From Adiantum capillus-veneris (taxonomy: Eukaryota > Streptophyta > Polypodiopsida > Polypodiales > Pteridaceae): a DNA stretch of 64,000 nt. The translations under genes were made by a program, and so were the position numbers. Under the pieces are notes generated by a model. The model did not search any database. It saw nothing but the letters and a program-made list of their open reading frames with translations, and was not told the DNA's origin. Of the stretch, positions 1 through 11,600 are shown one piece after another; positions within the stretch are counted from its first letter, which is position 1, and every line of letters begins with the position of its first letter. Location of the stretch: the NCBI GenBank assembly GCA_014529385.2, contig CM043962.1, positions 38,719,098 to 38,783,097 of the forward strand, in the 5' to 3' direction.

Positions 1-259
1 TTGCATATCTTTTTCCAGTCTTGAAATCTATACTTATGCCCTCCATAGTTTAGAATAGTCAAACCACTTTCCAGGGTAGTATGCACAAATAGCCCATAAC
101 CAGCTCCTTCAATACATGAAAGTCGCACTTCAAAATCCACACCGTTAATATGGAAAATTACATCTTTGGGAATAGGAAAAGTTGGTGTCCCAAAAGGATC
201 TTCATGCCAATCATAGTGTGAAATACATCTAGATTTTATATCACTTAACTCCTTTGTGT
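1..259 (-). CDS. SET-like exon (partial, runs off the left edge)
   Basis: The minus strand is open from the window edge to a strong splice acceptor (CTTTTTGCAG, last base at 260), giving about 85 residues in one frame. The segment VRLSCIEGAGYGLFVHTTL followed by G-(x)4-LNYGGHKY resembles the start of SET domains, where a conserved S-x-I-x-G-x-GYGLF strand and turn is followed by G-x-x-I-x-x-Y-x-G. The catalytic half of a SET domain would lie outside the window. The exon begins with two bases of a split codon, and the upstream exon ending at 2856 leaves one base, so the phases fit across a 2.6-kb intron. I infer it is the C-terminal part of the same gene as 2856-5512. SET assignment is by eye only; a divergent beta-rich domain of another type is possible. 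Confidence 0.5.
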
Positions 260-2855
260 CTGCAAAAAGAAGAAAATATTATGCATAAAATAATGACAAT
301 ATCAAAGAAAGATATCATTATTTTATAGTCCAATAGGTCCATTGTATGGAAGACTTAGAGTGCCTCTTACATGGTGCCTCCAAGGTTTCCAAAAAATAAA
401 ATCATTGGAAAAAAAAGGCCACTGTGTCTCCAATCTATTGCCCATTTGAAGCATAGAGAGAACCAAGGTCCACCACTTGTCCAAGCTAGACATGGAGCAT
501 TGACACAAGATCCAACACTTATCCAAGAACCCTATAGTATATGTGGTAACATGGGATGCATTGATGCAACAAAAGTAGTCTAGCCTCCTCATCCATCTCT
601 TTTTTCTTGTAGCCTAGAGGGATTAGTTTCAAGGTCTATCACTAGTCAAAAACTACACATAGAACATTGATACAAGGTTCCACCACATGTGAAACCTATC
701 ATCTCTAGTAGCATGGATGGTTTGATATCAAGGTTCATCGCGTGTCCTACCTATACTCTATTGTAGCATATAGATTCTGGTTTGGTGGTACTACACTTGT
801 CCAAACTTGGCTTGTTGTTGATATCTGGAGGTAATCAAGGGTCCTCCACTTGTCCAAGTTAGGCATATAAAACAATTGCAAGGTCCACCATGTGTACAAC
901 ATATGATTGATTATAGCATGCATGGTCTTATTTCATGGGCAACCATCTTCTCTCCAACATGTGTCCAACCTCGGCTCCATTGAAGCATGGAGAGAAGCAA
1001 GGTCCACCACTTATCAAAGCTATTATTTTCTCCCAGTGCTTTCAAAACCCATAATACGTTGTACATGGGGGGGGGGATTCTTGTTTCAAGGTCCACCCCT
1101 TGGCTAAGATTGGATCCATTGAAACATAAAGAGAAGCAAGCTCTACCATTTGTCCAAGCTAGGAGCCATTGAAACATGAAAACCCCATAATATGTTGTAT
1201 ACGAGGGGTGTTTTTCAAGGTCTACCACTTGTCTAAGCTATGGTCCATTGGAACATGGAGAGAAGCAAAGCTCCACCACTTTTCTAAGCTAGGATCCATT
1301 GAAACATGGAGAGAAGCAAGCTCCATTGTTTGTCTAAGCTAGGCTCCATTGGAACAAGGAGAAAACAAGCTCCACCACTTGCCTATTATTGCATAGAGAT
1401 TCTGGTTTGAAGGTCCACCACTTGTCCAACCTTGCCTTCATGTATGGAGATAATCAAGAGTGCAATGCTTCTCTAAGCTAGGGACATAAAAGAGTTTCAA
1501 GGTCCACTACATATACGATCTATGATGGGTTGTAGCATGGGAGGTTTCATTTTAAGGTTGACCACTTCTCCAGCTCCGCTTGTCCAACCTCAGATCCATT
1601 GAAGAATGGAGAATAAAGGTGTACCAACTCTCCAAAATAGGCAGGACAATCTCTATAAAACCCATGAATTGTTAATATATGCTATGCTGTGGAGTTTTGT
1701 TTGAAGTTCCACTCCTTATCCAAGCTACAATCCATTGAAGCATGGAACTAAGTAAGATATATCTCTAGTCCAAGATAGGATCCATTGAAACATAGAGAGA
1801 ATCAAGGTCCACCACTTGTCCAAGCTATGCATGGGTAATTGATATAAGGACCACTACGTTTTCACCTATACTATGCTCTATCATGGATGGTTTCATATCC
1901 CACCAATTTTCCAACCTATTTAGTAGGTTGTATTATGGGGGTTTGGTTTCAAGGTACTTCACTTGTCTGAGGTGGGTTCCATTGAACCATGGAGAGAAAC
2001 TATGTCTACCACTTGTCCGAAATATGCTCCTTTAAAACATAAAAACAAGGTCCACCACTTGTCCAAGCTAAAGTTTCTCTCCATTGAAGCATGGAGAGAA
2101 ACAAGGTCTACCACCTGTCCAAAATATGCTCCATTGAAACATAAAAGCAAGGTCCACCACTTGTCCAAGCTAATATAACAAATGGGTGTTGGTTACAAGG
2201 TGTACCACACTTGTCTAAACTAGTCTTCATGCAAGGTCTACCACATGTCCAAGCTATATGAGCTTGTTTTGAAGGTCTACCACACCTCTTGAAATTAGGA
2301 TCCATGTAAGGTCCACCTTTTGTCAAGCTATGCATTTAATGAGTACTAAAACTAAGTAAATTGCAGTACTTAAATACCTTTCCAAGCTCATTAAGATTTT
2401 GGTCTCTAAGGCCGGCCACCACCACATGTCTAATCTATGCTCTAATTGATTACTTATGCTATTTCTCTCAAAGTCCAAACATAAGCTCCCTTCTAGCAAG
2501 GTTAGTTTAAATTTAGGCTCCAGCACCTGTCTAAGCTAGGTTCAATTTATGAAGCATCACCATTTAACCATGCTACGATCTAATGTATCATATCAAGGGG
2601 GTATTGATAAAAGGTCCAAAACTTATTGAGTTCAAGCTCTTAAGTAATTAAGTCTTTGTGAGTATTAAATGTTTTAGTTTTAGTCTACAGATCCACCATT
2701 CAAAAACTCAAGTAATTTACTATTTACATTCAAACCTTGAATGCTTGAGATAAAAAATACAAGCTCAATCAATACTATATAAAGCAAAATCTAACATTAA
2801 GAGTATCAAATCAGTAACAAGAAACACTAACATGCACAAGAAACTCAAAACATAC
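260..2855 (-). other. 2.6-kb intron filled with satellite-core copies
   Basis: The stretch is bounded on the minus strand by a donor (GAGACAC|GTATGT, at 2855) and an acceptor (TTTGCAG at 262-260). It has no convincing coding frame; the short frames rich in DKWWTL or WTSGGP are translations of the repeat. From about 420 to 2345 it carries many diverged copies of the array core. The part from 2350 to 2855 is ordinary AT-rich sequence with few repeat copies. Confidence 0.5.
420..2345. repeat. Diverged interspersed copies of the 20-22 bp core
   Basis: Copies of GGTCCACCACTTGTCCAAGC and close variants recur, for example near 468, 1803, 2049 and 2150, often followed by a phrase like CTCCATTGAAACATGGAGAG. 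Unlike the main array, no clean monomer length is visible and copies differ a lot, so this looks like an older or scrambled edge of the array family. Confidence 0.75.
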
Positions 2856-3411
2856 GTGTCTCCATTTCCAAAAAGTCCTCCATTGACAGAGGATGGTGTT
2901 GTTGTTGTTCTTCTTCTCTTTGTGGAGAGCACTCCTCTGTAACAGGCACAATGTCGCCTGATTGCGAAGTGGATTGTTGAAGTCCAGCCCATTTTTCTAT
3001 ATCTTCATGAGACTTAACAAAGTCTAGCAGCATGGTCTCCATGCTTTTTGCCTCCTCCACACTATCAATTAAGCAGATGACTTCTTTTTTCTGTTGTATT
3101 CCTTCTTGTGCAACCAAGGAGCCATCACCAAAAACATCAACAAGCTTGCGGTCTTCAAAACAATATGTACGAATGTAGTGCTTGACCAAAGCTCTTTTTT
3201 TGGCCTCCAAATATTGCAAATCTGACATATCGTTATCTGCTACTTGAAGAAGAGAACAATCAATTGGCATGGGATGTTCCTCTGATCTTCTTCTCAGGTC
3301 TTCAAATGCATTGCCTTGTCCCAAGAAGGCAATAACTGTTAGGAATTGAATTGCTCCTTTGCAAGGAGCTGATGGAAAGTGATGCAATGCACCACAACAA
3401 TGGTAGCTCAA
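2856..3411 (-). CDS. DNA methyltransferase-like, C-terminal half (motif I region)
   Basis: This minus-strand frame ends at a donor (C|GTATGT, exon end 2856). About 90 residues in, it reads KLVDVFGDGSLVAQEGIQQK followed by a hydrophobic strand ending in LID. This matches the layout of the S-adenosylmethionine-binding motif I of DNA methyltransferases (canonical D-P-F-x-G-S-G, then a helix, then a strand ending in an acidic residue). The preceding segment ALVKHYIRTYCFEDR matches the helix that usually comes just before motif I. Because the motif IV-like region lies upstream, the order is that of the beta class. DPF is DVF here and GSG is GDG, so binding or catalysis may be altered. The tail is rich in Gln, Glu and Ser. 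The frame does not join smoothly to 3408-4235: an in-frame TGA and a frame change lie between about 3408 and 3335. Confidence 0.55.
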
Positions 3412-4235
3412 TTATCTCCCATGGCGTGAAAGGCACATTGCAATTTTGTGAAGTTAGTGAAATCCACAAATGCAAGAAAGACAAATCCAGGATCTGTTGA
3501 CCCTCCAGCAATAGCCAAGATCCCATCCAAAGCATTGTTAAATGTCTCCTCACTCCACTTCAAATTGCCTCCAACGTTTTTTGTCATATCTAAAACACAT
3601 AAGCCAATAGGCACTTTATTATTGAAGTGGCGCATCAAGTAGAGATTGCCTTCCATTTGTAGGCTCACCACATAGATTGACCATGGCAAATCTCTAGGCT
3701 CAGTTTTCTCCTTTTGAAGGTGAATTGCCCATTGCATGTATTTTATTGCTCCATCTGGAAAAGCCATTTTCTTTGTTCCACGCGTCAAACTAGATCTGAT
3801 CCATTCCTCGCATAGCATTAAAATTGTTTTATAAACAACATCATTGATGTTATACATTTTGACCACCTCCTCCCAGTCTTTACATGGTGAAGACTCATTC
3901 AAATTGTTGAAGCCTTCAAGAAGTGCATCTTGAATCAATTTGTCTTGCTTCAACTGCTTGATTCGATCATACATGTCAGTTGCATCACCATCCTTTGCAC
4001 TCTTTGACAGTAAAATCTTCTCATCTCTAATCTCTTCTTGAATAGTCTTTACCTCTGATTCCTCAAGGCCACAAAGATATCTAAATACAGTTGTTGGGGG
4101 TTTCTTATTCTCCTCTTCTAGATTTTCAATGATTTCTATCCAGCAATCATAAACTAAATCAGAGTAGGTGACCATGTGTGCCTGTTTAGCAATCCAACTT
4201 GCTGCTGCACTCATTCTTGCCAATCGAAGAAAACC
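3408..4235 (-). CDS. DNA methyltransferase-like, N-terminal half (motif IV region)
   Basis: The exon starts after an acceptor (CTTTTTAG, last base 4236) and is in phase 0 with the exon ending at 4320. The first two thirds are helical and charged. Near 3590 it reads PIGLCVLDMTKNVGG, then KWSEETFNNALDGILAIA, then GFVFLAFVDFTNFTKL. This succession of a strand ending in Asp, a helix, and a strand-plus-helix matches the motif IV to V region of N4/N6 DNA methyltransferases, but the catalytic (D/N/S)-PP-(Y/F) is DMTK. I infer a methyltransferase fold that is probably inactive or strongly diverged. The frame ends at a TGA at about 3408; reading past it continues with a plausible strand (ATIVVVHCIT), which suggests a mutated sense codon rather than a true end. 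Confidence 0.5.
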   Translation of the reverse strand, partial: GFLRLARMSAAASWIAKQAHMVTYSDLVYDCWIEIIENLEEENKKPPTTVFRYLCGLEESEVKTIQEEIRDEKILLSKSAKDGDATDMYDRIKQLKQDKLIQDALLEGFNNLNESSPCKDWEEVVKMYNINDVVYKTILMLCEEWIRSSLTRGTKKMAFPDGAIKYMQWAIHLQKEKTEPRDLPWSIYVVSLQMEGNLYLMRHFNNKVPIGLCVLDMTKNVGGNLKWSEETFNNALDGILAIAGGSTDPGFVFLAFVDFTNFTKLQCAFHAMGDN

Positions 4236-4319
4236 CTAAAAAGAAATAGAGAAATAATTAAACTATTGAGCAAGATTTGTTAATTAAACACTATCAAAAA
4301 GACAAAGAAAATAACTTAC

Positions 4320-5512
4320 ATCCCATCCGGCACGAGATGCATGTCCCTCTGCAATTCCACTTGCTGCCTTTGGTGGTCGTCCTGAGAAGATCCATTGACT
4401 CCGTAAATGTCTCAATATTTGGCTGTAAGGTTGCTTGACATACAATGCCTGAGCCTCCTCATTTGCAATGGCAGATATAGCAGTTGCAACAAATGGAGGA
4501 GCATTCACAACAATGCGAGCCTTTCTAAATTTATACACGCTAATCAGTCTTTCAAAGATCTCTTTGTTGTTTTGTTCATTGTGAAGCAAAACTTTTGCAG
4601 CATAGATTGAATGCTGCCCATCAAGAATCCAATAATGATAATCTTTAATTTTTTGCTCCTCTACCTCTTCTACTGCCAAAGGAGTCCCCTTCTTTGATTT
4701 TGCATTTCGAACAGGCATCAAATATGCACATGCTGCAGGCTTGGTCGTACTCCGTGAAAATCCAAATAACACACTTTCAGCGTGTTTTTTATCCATAATA
4801 CGTGCATTATAGTGATCAGGAGCAAGCCAACAATTTTGAATAGGGATATCAAATTCCCTATATTGGAAAGGAAAATAATTTATGTACTTATTCATTCCAC
4901 CTGTATCTTTTTCTTGTCCTTTCATGGCCTCAGCTTCTAAAACATCTGGATCCACAATTCTCATCTTTGACATTGAACCCTCTGTTGATGAGGATGCCAA
5001 AGATGCCTTGTCTACATCCAAAATGGAGCTAGTTCGCTTAGCTTCTACTTTCTGCACTTTTGCTTGCTTCTTTGTGGATGGTGGTCGTGAAGCTTTCACC
5101 TTTTTTCGTTGTAGTGTGGCAATGATGGAGCTTTGAAGTTGATCTGCTGTGATATTTGGATTTGATTCTGCAAACTTCCATCCTCGAGAAAACATTGTCT
5201 CTTCTTTGTTTCTAGACATGCGCTCCAATGCATATGCTCCTGGAGATAGTTGAAATTCTAGATTCATTGGAACTAGAATGTCAATGCATTCCACCTCTGG
5301 ATGACTATCAACTACAGAGACAGATGCTTCCACAACTTGTCCAACATCTTCAAACAAGCTGTCATTATCCTTTTTGGCAATAAATAGATGCACCTTATGA
5401 AATTGTGCACCCTCTATACCATGTATGTCCAAATACCATTTCCTAAGATCATTGCAAGTATAGTCAACTGAGACAGCAACCCTTGCAACCTGTTTTTTTG
5501 GAGCCATCTTTC
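4320..5512 (-). CDS. ParB/sulfiredoxin-like N-terminal exon of a methyltransferase fusion
   Basis: The probable start is the ATG at 5507 (MAPKKQ), just inside an exon that follows a good acceptor (GTTTCAG at 5513), so a 5'-leader intron is likely. The exon ends at a donor (GGGAT|GTAAGT, 4320) and encodes 396 residues. Residues 1-110 are an unrecognised globular segment; 140-200 are basic and low-complexity; 215-330 look ParB-like. There FDIPIQNCWLAPDHYNARIM resembles the ParB entry strand with its N-x-R, and YWILDGQHSIYAAKVLL resembles the ParB (D)GxHR-A-A box, with HS in place of HR. ParB-like domains fused to DNA methyltransferases are well known in bacteria and phages. Here the same order occurs in a spliced plant-type gene. 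The exact fold needs a profile search. Confidence 0.6.
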
Positions 5513-8500
5513 CTGAAACAAAAAAAACCAAATGTTATTTTAACATATACTTTTTTGTAATGGATTAAGTTTGTGTGAATACAAGTTCCACCACTTGTTC
5601 AAGCTAGATCTAAGCAAGTATACATAGTGATCATTTAAGCTAGTAAACTAAGGGAAGGGAGAAGTAAGGTCCACCACTTGTCCAAGCTTAGCTCTAGACA
5701 ACATGGAGAGATTGGAGGTCTACTAATTGTCTAATATAGGCTAACTATATTGAAACATAGAGAGAAGCAAAGGTCCACCACTTGTCCAATCTAGGGTCCA
5801 TTGAAACATGGAGAGAAGGATGCTCCACCATTTGTCCAAAATAGGCTCCATTGAAACATGAAGAGAAGCAAGATGCACCATGTCTTTGAGATGCTAGGCT
5901 CCATTGAAATACCTTAAACCCATGATATTTTGTATATGTGGGGTTTAAATTCAAGGTCCACCACTTGTCCAACCTATTATCCCTAGTAGCATGAGTGGTT
6001 TGGTCTCAAGATTCACCACTTTTCCACTCTATGTCATTATATTTAAGAAGATCTGGGTGTTAAGGTCCACCACTTGTCCAACCTATAAGGCTATATCTTA
6101 AATGGTATTATTTACCACCACTTGGAATGCACATGATGGGTTTTACATAGGGGTATGGTTCCAAGGTCCACCACTTGTCCAAGCTAACTCTATTGAAACA
6201 TAGAGAGAATCAAAGGTCCACCACTTGTCCAAGCTAGGCTCCATTGAAACATGGAGAGAAGGATGCTCCACCATTTGTCCAAGCCAGGTTTGATTGAAAC
6301 ATGAAGAGAAGCAAGCTGCACCATGTCTCCAAAATGCTAGGCTCCATTGAAATATCTTAAACCCATGATATTTCGTACATGGGGGGTTTACATTCAAGGT
6401 CCACCACTTGTCCAACCTATTATCACTAGTAGCATGAGTGGTTTGATGTCAAGATTCACCACTTTTCTACTCTATGTCATTATATTAAGAAGATCTGGGT
6501 GTTAAGGTCCACCACTTGTCCAACCTATAAGGCTATATCTTAAAGGGTATTCTTTCTCACCACTTGGAATGACCATGATAGGTTTTACATGGGGGTTTGG
6601 TTCCAAGTTCCACCACTTGTCCAAGCTAACTCTATTGAAACATAGAGAGAAGCAAAGGTCCACCACTTGTCTAAGCTAGGGTCCATTGAAACATGGAGAG
6701 AAGGATGCTCCACCATTTGTCCAAGATAGGCTCCATTGAAACATGAAGAGAAGCAAGCTGCACCATGTCTCCAAGATGCTAAGATCCATTGAAATACCTT
6801 AAACCCATGATATTTTGTACATGGGGAGTTTACATTCAAGGTCCACCACTTGTCCAACCTATTATCTCTAGTAGCATGAGTGGTTTGGTCTGAAGATTCA
6901 CCACTTTTCCACTCTATGTCATTACGTTAAGAAGATCTGGGTGTTAAGGTCGACCACTTGTCCAACCTATAAGGGTATATCTTAAAGGGTATTCTTTCTC
7001 ACCACTTGAAATGTCCATGATATGTTTTACATGGGGGTTTGGCTCCAAGGTCCACCACTTGTCCAAGCTAACTCTATTGAAACATAGAGAGAAACAAAGG
7101 TCCACCACTTGTCCAAGCTAGGCTCCATTGAAACATGGAGAGAAGGATCCTCTACCATTTGTCGAAGCTAACTCTATTGAAACATGGGGGGTTTACATTC
7201 AAGGTCCACCACTTGTCCAACCTATTAACGCTAGTAGCATGAGTGGTTTGGTCTCAAGATTCACCACTTTTTCACTCTATGTCATTATATTAAGAATATT
7301 TGGGTGTTAAGGTCCACCACTTGTCCAACCTATAAGGCTATATCTTAAGGGTTATTCTTTCTCACCACTTGGAGTGACCAGCATAGGTTTTACATGGGGG
7401 TTTTGTTTCAAGGTCCACCACTTGTCCAAGCTAACTCTATTGAAACATAGAGAGAATCAAAGGTCCACCACTTGTCCAAGCTAGGGTCCATTGAAACATG
7501 GAGAGAAGGATGCTCCACCATTTGTCCAAGATACGCTCCATTGAAACATGAAGAGAAGCAAGCTACACCATGTCTCCAAGATGCTAGGCTCCATTGAAAT
7601 ACCTCAAACCCATGATATTTTGTACATGGGGGGTTTACATTCAAGGTCCACCACTTGTCCAACCTATTATCTCTAGTAGCATGAGTGGTTTGGTCTCAAG
7701 ATTCACCATTTTTCCACTCTATGTCATTCTATTAAGAATATATGGGTGCTAAGGTCCACCACTTGTCCAACCTATAAGGCTATATCTTAAACTTTATTCT
7801 TTCTCACCACTTGGAGTTACCAAGATAGGTTTTACATGGGAGTTTGGTTCCAAGGCCCACCACTTGTCCAAGCTAACTCTATTGAAAACATAGAGAGAAG
7901 CAAAGGTCCACCACTTGTCCAAGCTAGGCTCCATTGAAACATGGAGAGAAGGATGCTCCACCATTTGTCCAAGATAGGCTCCATTGAAACATGAAGGGAA
8001 GCAATCTGCACCATGTCTCCAAGATTCTAGGATCCATTGAAATACCTTAAACCCACGATATTGTTTACATGTGGGGTTTAACGTCAAGGTCAGTCACTTT
8101 TCCAAGCTATTATCCCTAGTAGCATGAGTGGTTGGGTCTCAAGATTTACCACTTTTCCACTCTATGTCGTTATATTATGAAGATCTAGGTTCTAAGGTCG
8201 ACCACTTGTCCAACCTATAAGGCTAGATCTTAAAGGGTATTATTTCTCACCACTTGGAATGACCATGATATGTTTTACATGGGGGTTTGGTTTCAAGGTC
8301 CACCACTTGTCCAAGCTAACTCTATGGAAACATAGAGAGAAGCAAAGGTCCACCACTTGTCCAAGCTAGGCTCCACTGAGACATTTAGAGAAGGATGATC
8401 CCCATTGGTGGAAGATAGGCTTCATTGAAACATGAAAAGAAGCAAGTTGCACCATGTCTCCAAGATTCTAGGATCCATTGAAATACCTTAAACCCACGAT

Positions 8501-8611
8501 ATTGTTTACATGTGGGGTTTAACGTCAAGGTCAGTCACTTTTCCAAGCTATTATCCCTAGTAGCATGAGTGGTTTGGTCTCAAGATTCACCACTTTTCCA
8601 CTCTATGTCAT

Positions 8612-11600
8612 TATATAAAGAAGATCTAGGTGTTAAGGTCGACCACTTGTCCAACCTATAAGGGTATATCTTAAAGGGTATTCTTTCTCACCACTTGAAA
8701 TGTCCATGATATGTTTTACATAGGGGTTTGGTTCCAAGGTCCACCACTTATCCAAGCTAACTTTATTCTTCTCATAGAGAGAAGCAAAAGGTCCACCACT
8801 TGTCCAAGCTAGGCTCCATTGAAACATGGAGAGAAGGATGCTCCACCATTTGTCGAAGCTAACTCTATTGAAACATGGAAGGTTTACATTCAAGGTCCAC
8901 CAGTTGTCCAACCTATTAACGCTAGTAGCATGAGGGGTTTGGTCTCAAGATTCACCACTTTTTCACTCTGTGTTATTATATTAAGAATATTTGGGTATTA
9001 AGGTCCACCACTTGTCCAACCTATAAGACTATATCTTAATGGTTATTCTTTCTGACCACTTGGAGTGACCATGAAAGGTTTTACATGGGGGGTTGGTTCC
9101 AAGGTCCACCACTTGTCCAAGCTAACTCTATTGAAACATAGAGAGAAGCAAAGGTCCACCACTTGTCTAAGCTAGGGTCTATTGAAACATGGAGAGAAGG
9201 ATGCTCCACCATTTGTCCAAGATAGACTCCATTGAAACATGAAGAGAAGCAAGCTGCACCATATCTCCAAGATTCTAGACTCCATCGAAATACCTTAAAC
9301 CACGTTATTTTGTACATGGGGAGTTTACATTCAAGATCAACAATTTGTCCAACCTATTATCGCTAGTAGCATGAGTGGTTTGCTCTCAAGATTCACCACT
9401 TTTCCACTCTCTATCATTATATTAAGAATATTTGGGTGTTAAGGTCCACCACTTGTCCAACCTATAAGACTATATCTTAATGGTTATTCTTTCTCACCCC
9501 TTGAAAGACTATATCTTAATGGTTATCCCTAGTATTATTGCTAGTAGCGTGAGTGGTTTGGTCTCAAGATTCACCACTTTTATAAGAATATGTGGGTGTT
9601 AAGGTCCACCACTTGTCCAACCTATAAGGCTACATCTTAAAGGTTATTCTTTCTTACTACTTGGAGTGACCATGATAGGTTTTACATGGGGGTTTGGTTC
9701 CAAGGTCCACCACTTGTCCAAGCTAACTCTATTGAAACATAGAGAGAAGCAAAGGTCCACCCTTGTCTAAGCTAGGGTCCATTGAAACATGGAGAGAAGG
9801 ATGCTCCACCATTTGTCCAAGGTAGGCTCCATTGAAACATGAGGAGAATCAAGGTGCACCATGACTCCAAGATGCTAGGCTCCATCGAAAAACATTAAAC
9901 CCATGATATGTCGTAGATGAGGGGTTTACATTCAAGGTCCAACACTTGTCCAAGCTATTATTGGTAGTAGCCTGAGTGGTTTGGTCTCAAGATTCACCAC
10001 TTTTCCACTCTATGTCATTATATTAAGAATATGCGCGTGTTAAGGTCCACCACTTGTCCAACCTATAAGGCTACATCTTAAAGGTTATTCTTTATTACCA
10101 CTTGGAGTGACCATGATAGGTTTTACATGGGGGTTTGGTTCCAAGGTCCACCACTTGTCCAAGCTAACTCTATTGAAACATAGAGAGAAACAAAGGTCCA
10201 CCACTTGTCCAAGCTAGGGTCCATTGAAACATGGAGAGAAGGATGCTCCACCATTTGTCCAAGATAGGCTCCATTGAAACATGACGAGAAGCAAGCTGCA
10301 CCATGTCTCCAAGATGCTAGGCTCCATCGAAATACATTAAACCCACGATATTTCGTAGATGAGGGGTTTACATTCAAGGTCCACCACTTGTCCAAGCTAT
10401 TATTGCTAGTAGCCTGAGTGGTTTGGTCTCAAGATTCACCACTTTTATTAAGAATATGTGGGTGTTAAGGTCCACCACTTGTCCAACCTATAAGGCTACA
10501 TCTTAAAGGTTATTCTTTCTTACTACTTGGAGTGACCATGATAGGTTTTACATGGGGGTTTGGTTCCAAGGTCCACCACTTGTCCAAGCTAACTCTATTG
10601 AAACATAGAGAGAAGCAAAGGTCCACCCCTTGTCTAAGCTAGGGTCCATTGAAACATGGAGAGAAGGATGCTCCACCATTTGTCCAAGGTAGGCTCCATT
10701 GAAACATGAGGAGAAGCAAGGTGCACCATGTCTCCAAGATGCTAGGCTCCATCGAAAAACATTAAACCCACGATATGTCGTAGATGAGGGGTTTACATTC
10801 AAGGTCCACACTTGTCCAAGCTATTATTGCTAGTAGCCTGAGTGGTTTGGTCTCAAGATTCACCACTTTTTCCACTCTATGTCATTATATTAAGAATATG
10901 CGCGTGTTAAGGTCCACCACTTGTCCAACCTATAAGGCTACATCTTAAAGGTTATTCTTTATTACCACTTGGAGTGACCATGATAGGTTTTACATGGGGG
11001 TTTGGTTCCAAGGTCCACCACTTGTCCAAGCTAACTCTATTGAAACATAGAGAGAAACAAAGGTCCACCACCTTGTCAAGCTAGGGTCCATTGAAACATG
11101 GAGAGAAGGATGCTCCACCATTTGTCCAAGATAGGATCCATTGAAACATGACGAGAAGCAAGCTGCACCATGTCTCCAAGATGCTAGGCTCCATCGAAAT
11201 ACATTAAACCCACGATATTTCGTAGATGAGGGGTTTACATTCAAGGTCCACCACTTGTCCAAGCTATTATTGCTAGTAGCCTGAGTGGTTTGGTCTCAAG
11301 ATTCACCACTTTTCCACTCTATGTCATTAAATTAAGAATATGGGTGTTAAGGTCCACCACTTGTCCAACCTATAAGGCTACATCTTAAAGGTTATTCTTT
11401 CTTACCACTTGGAGTGACCATGATAGGTTTTACATGGGGGTTTGGTTCCAAGGTCCACCACTTGTCCAAGCTAACTCTATTGAAACATAGAGAGAAACAA
11501 AGGTCCACCACTTGTCCAAGCTAGGGTCCATTGAAAAACATAAGAGAGGAAGCTCCACCATTTGTCGAAGCTAACTCTATTGTTTAAAACATGTAGATGG

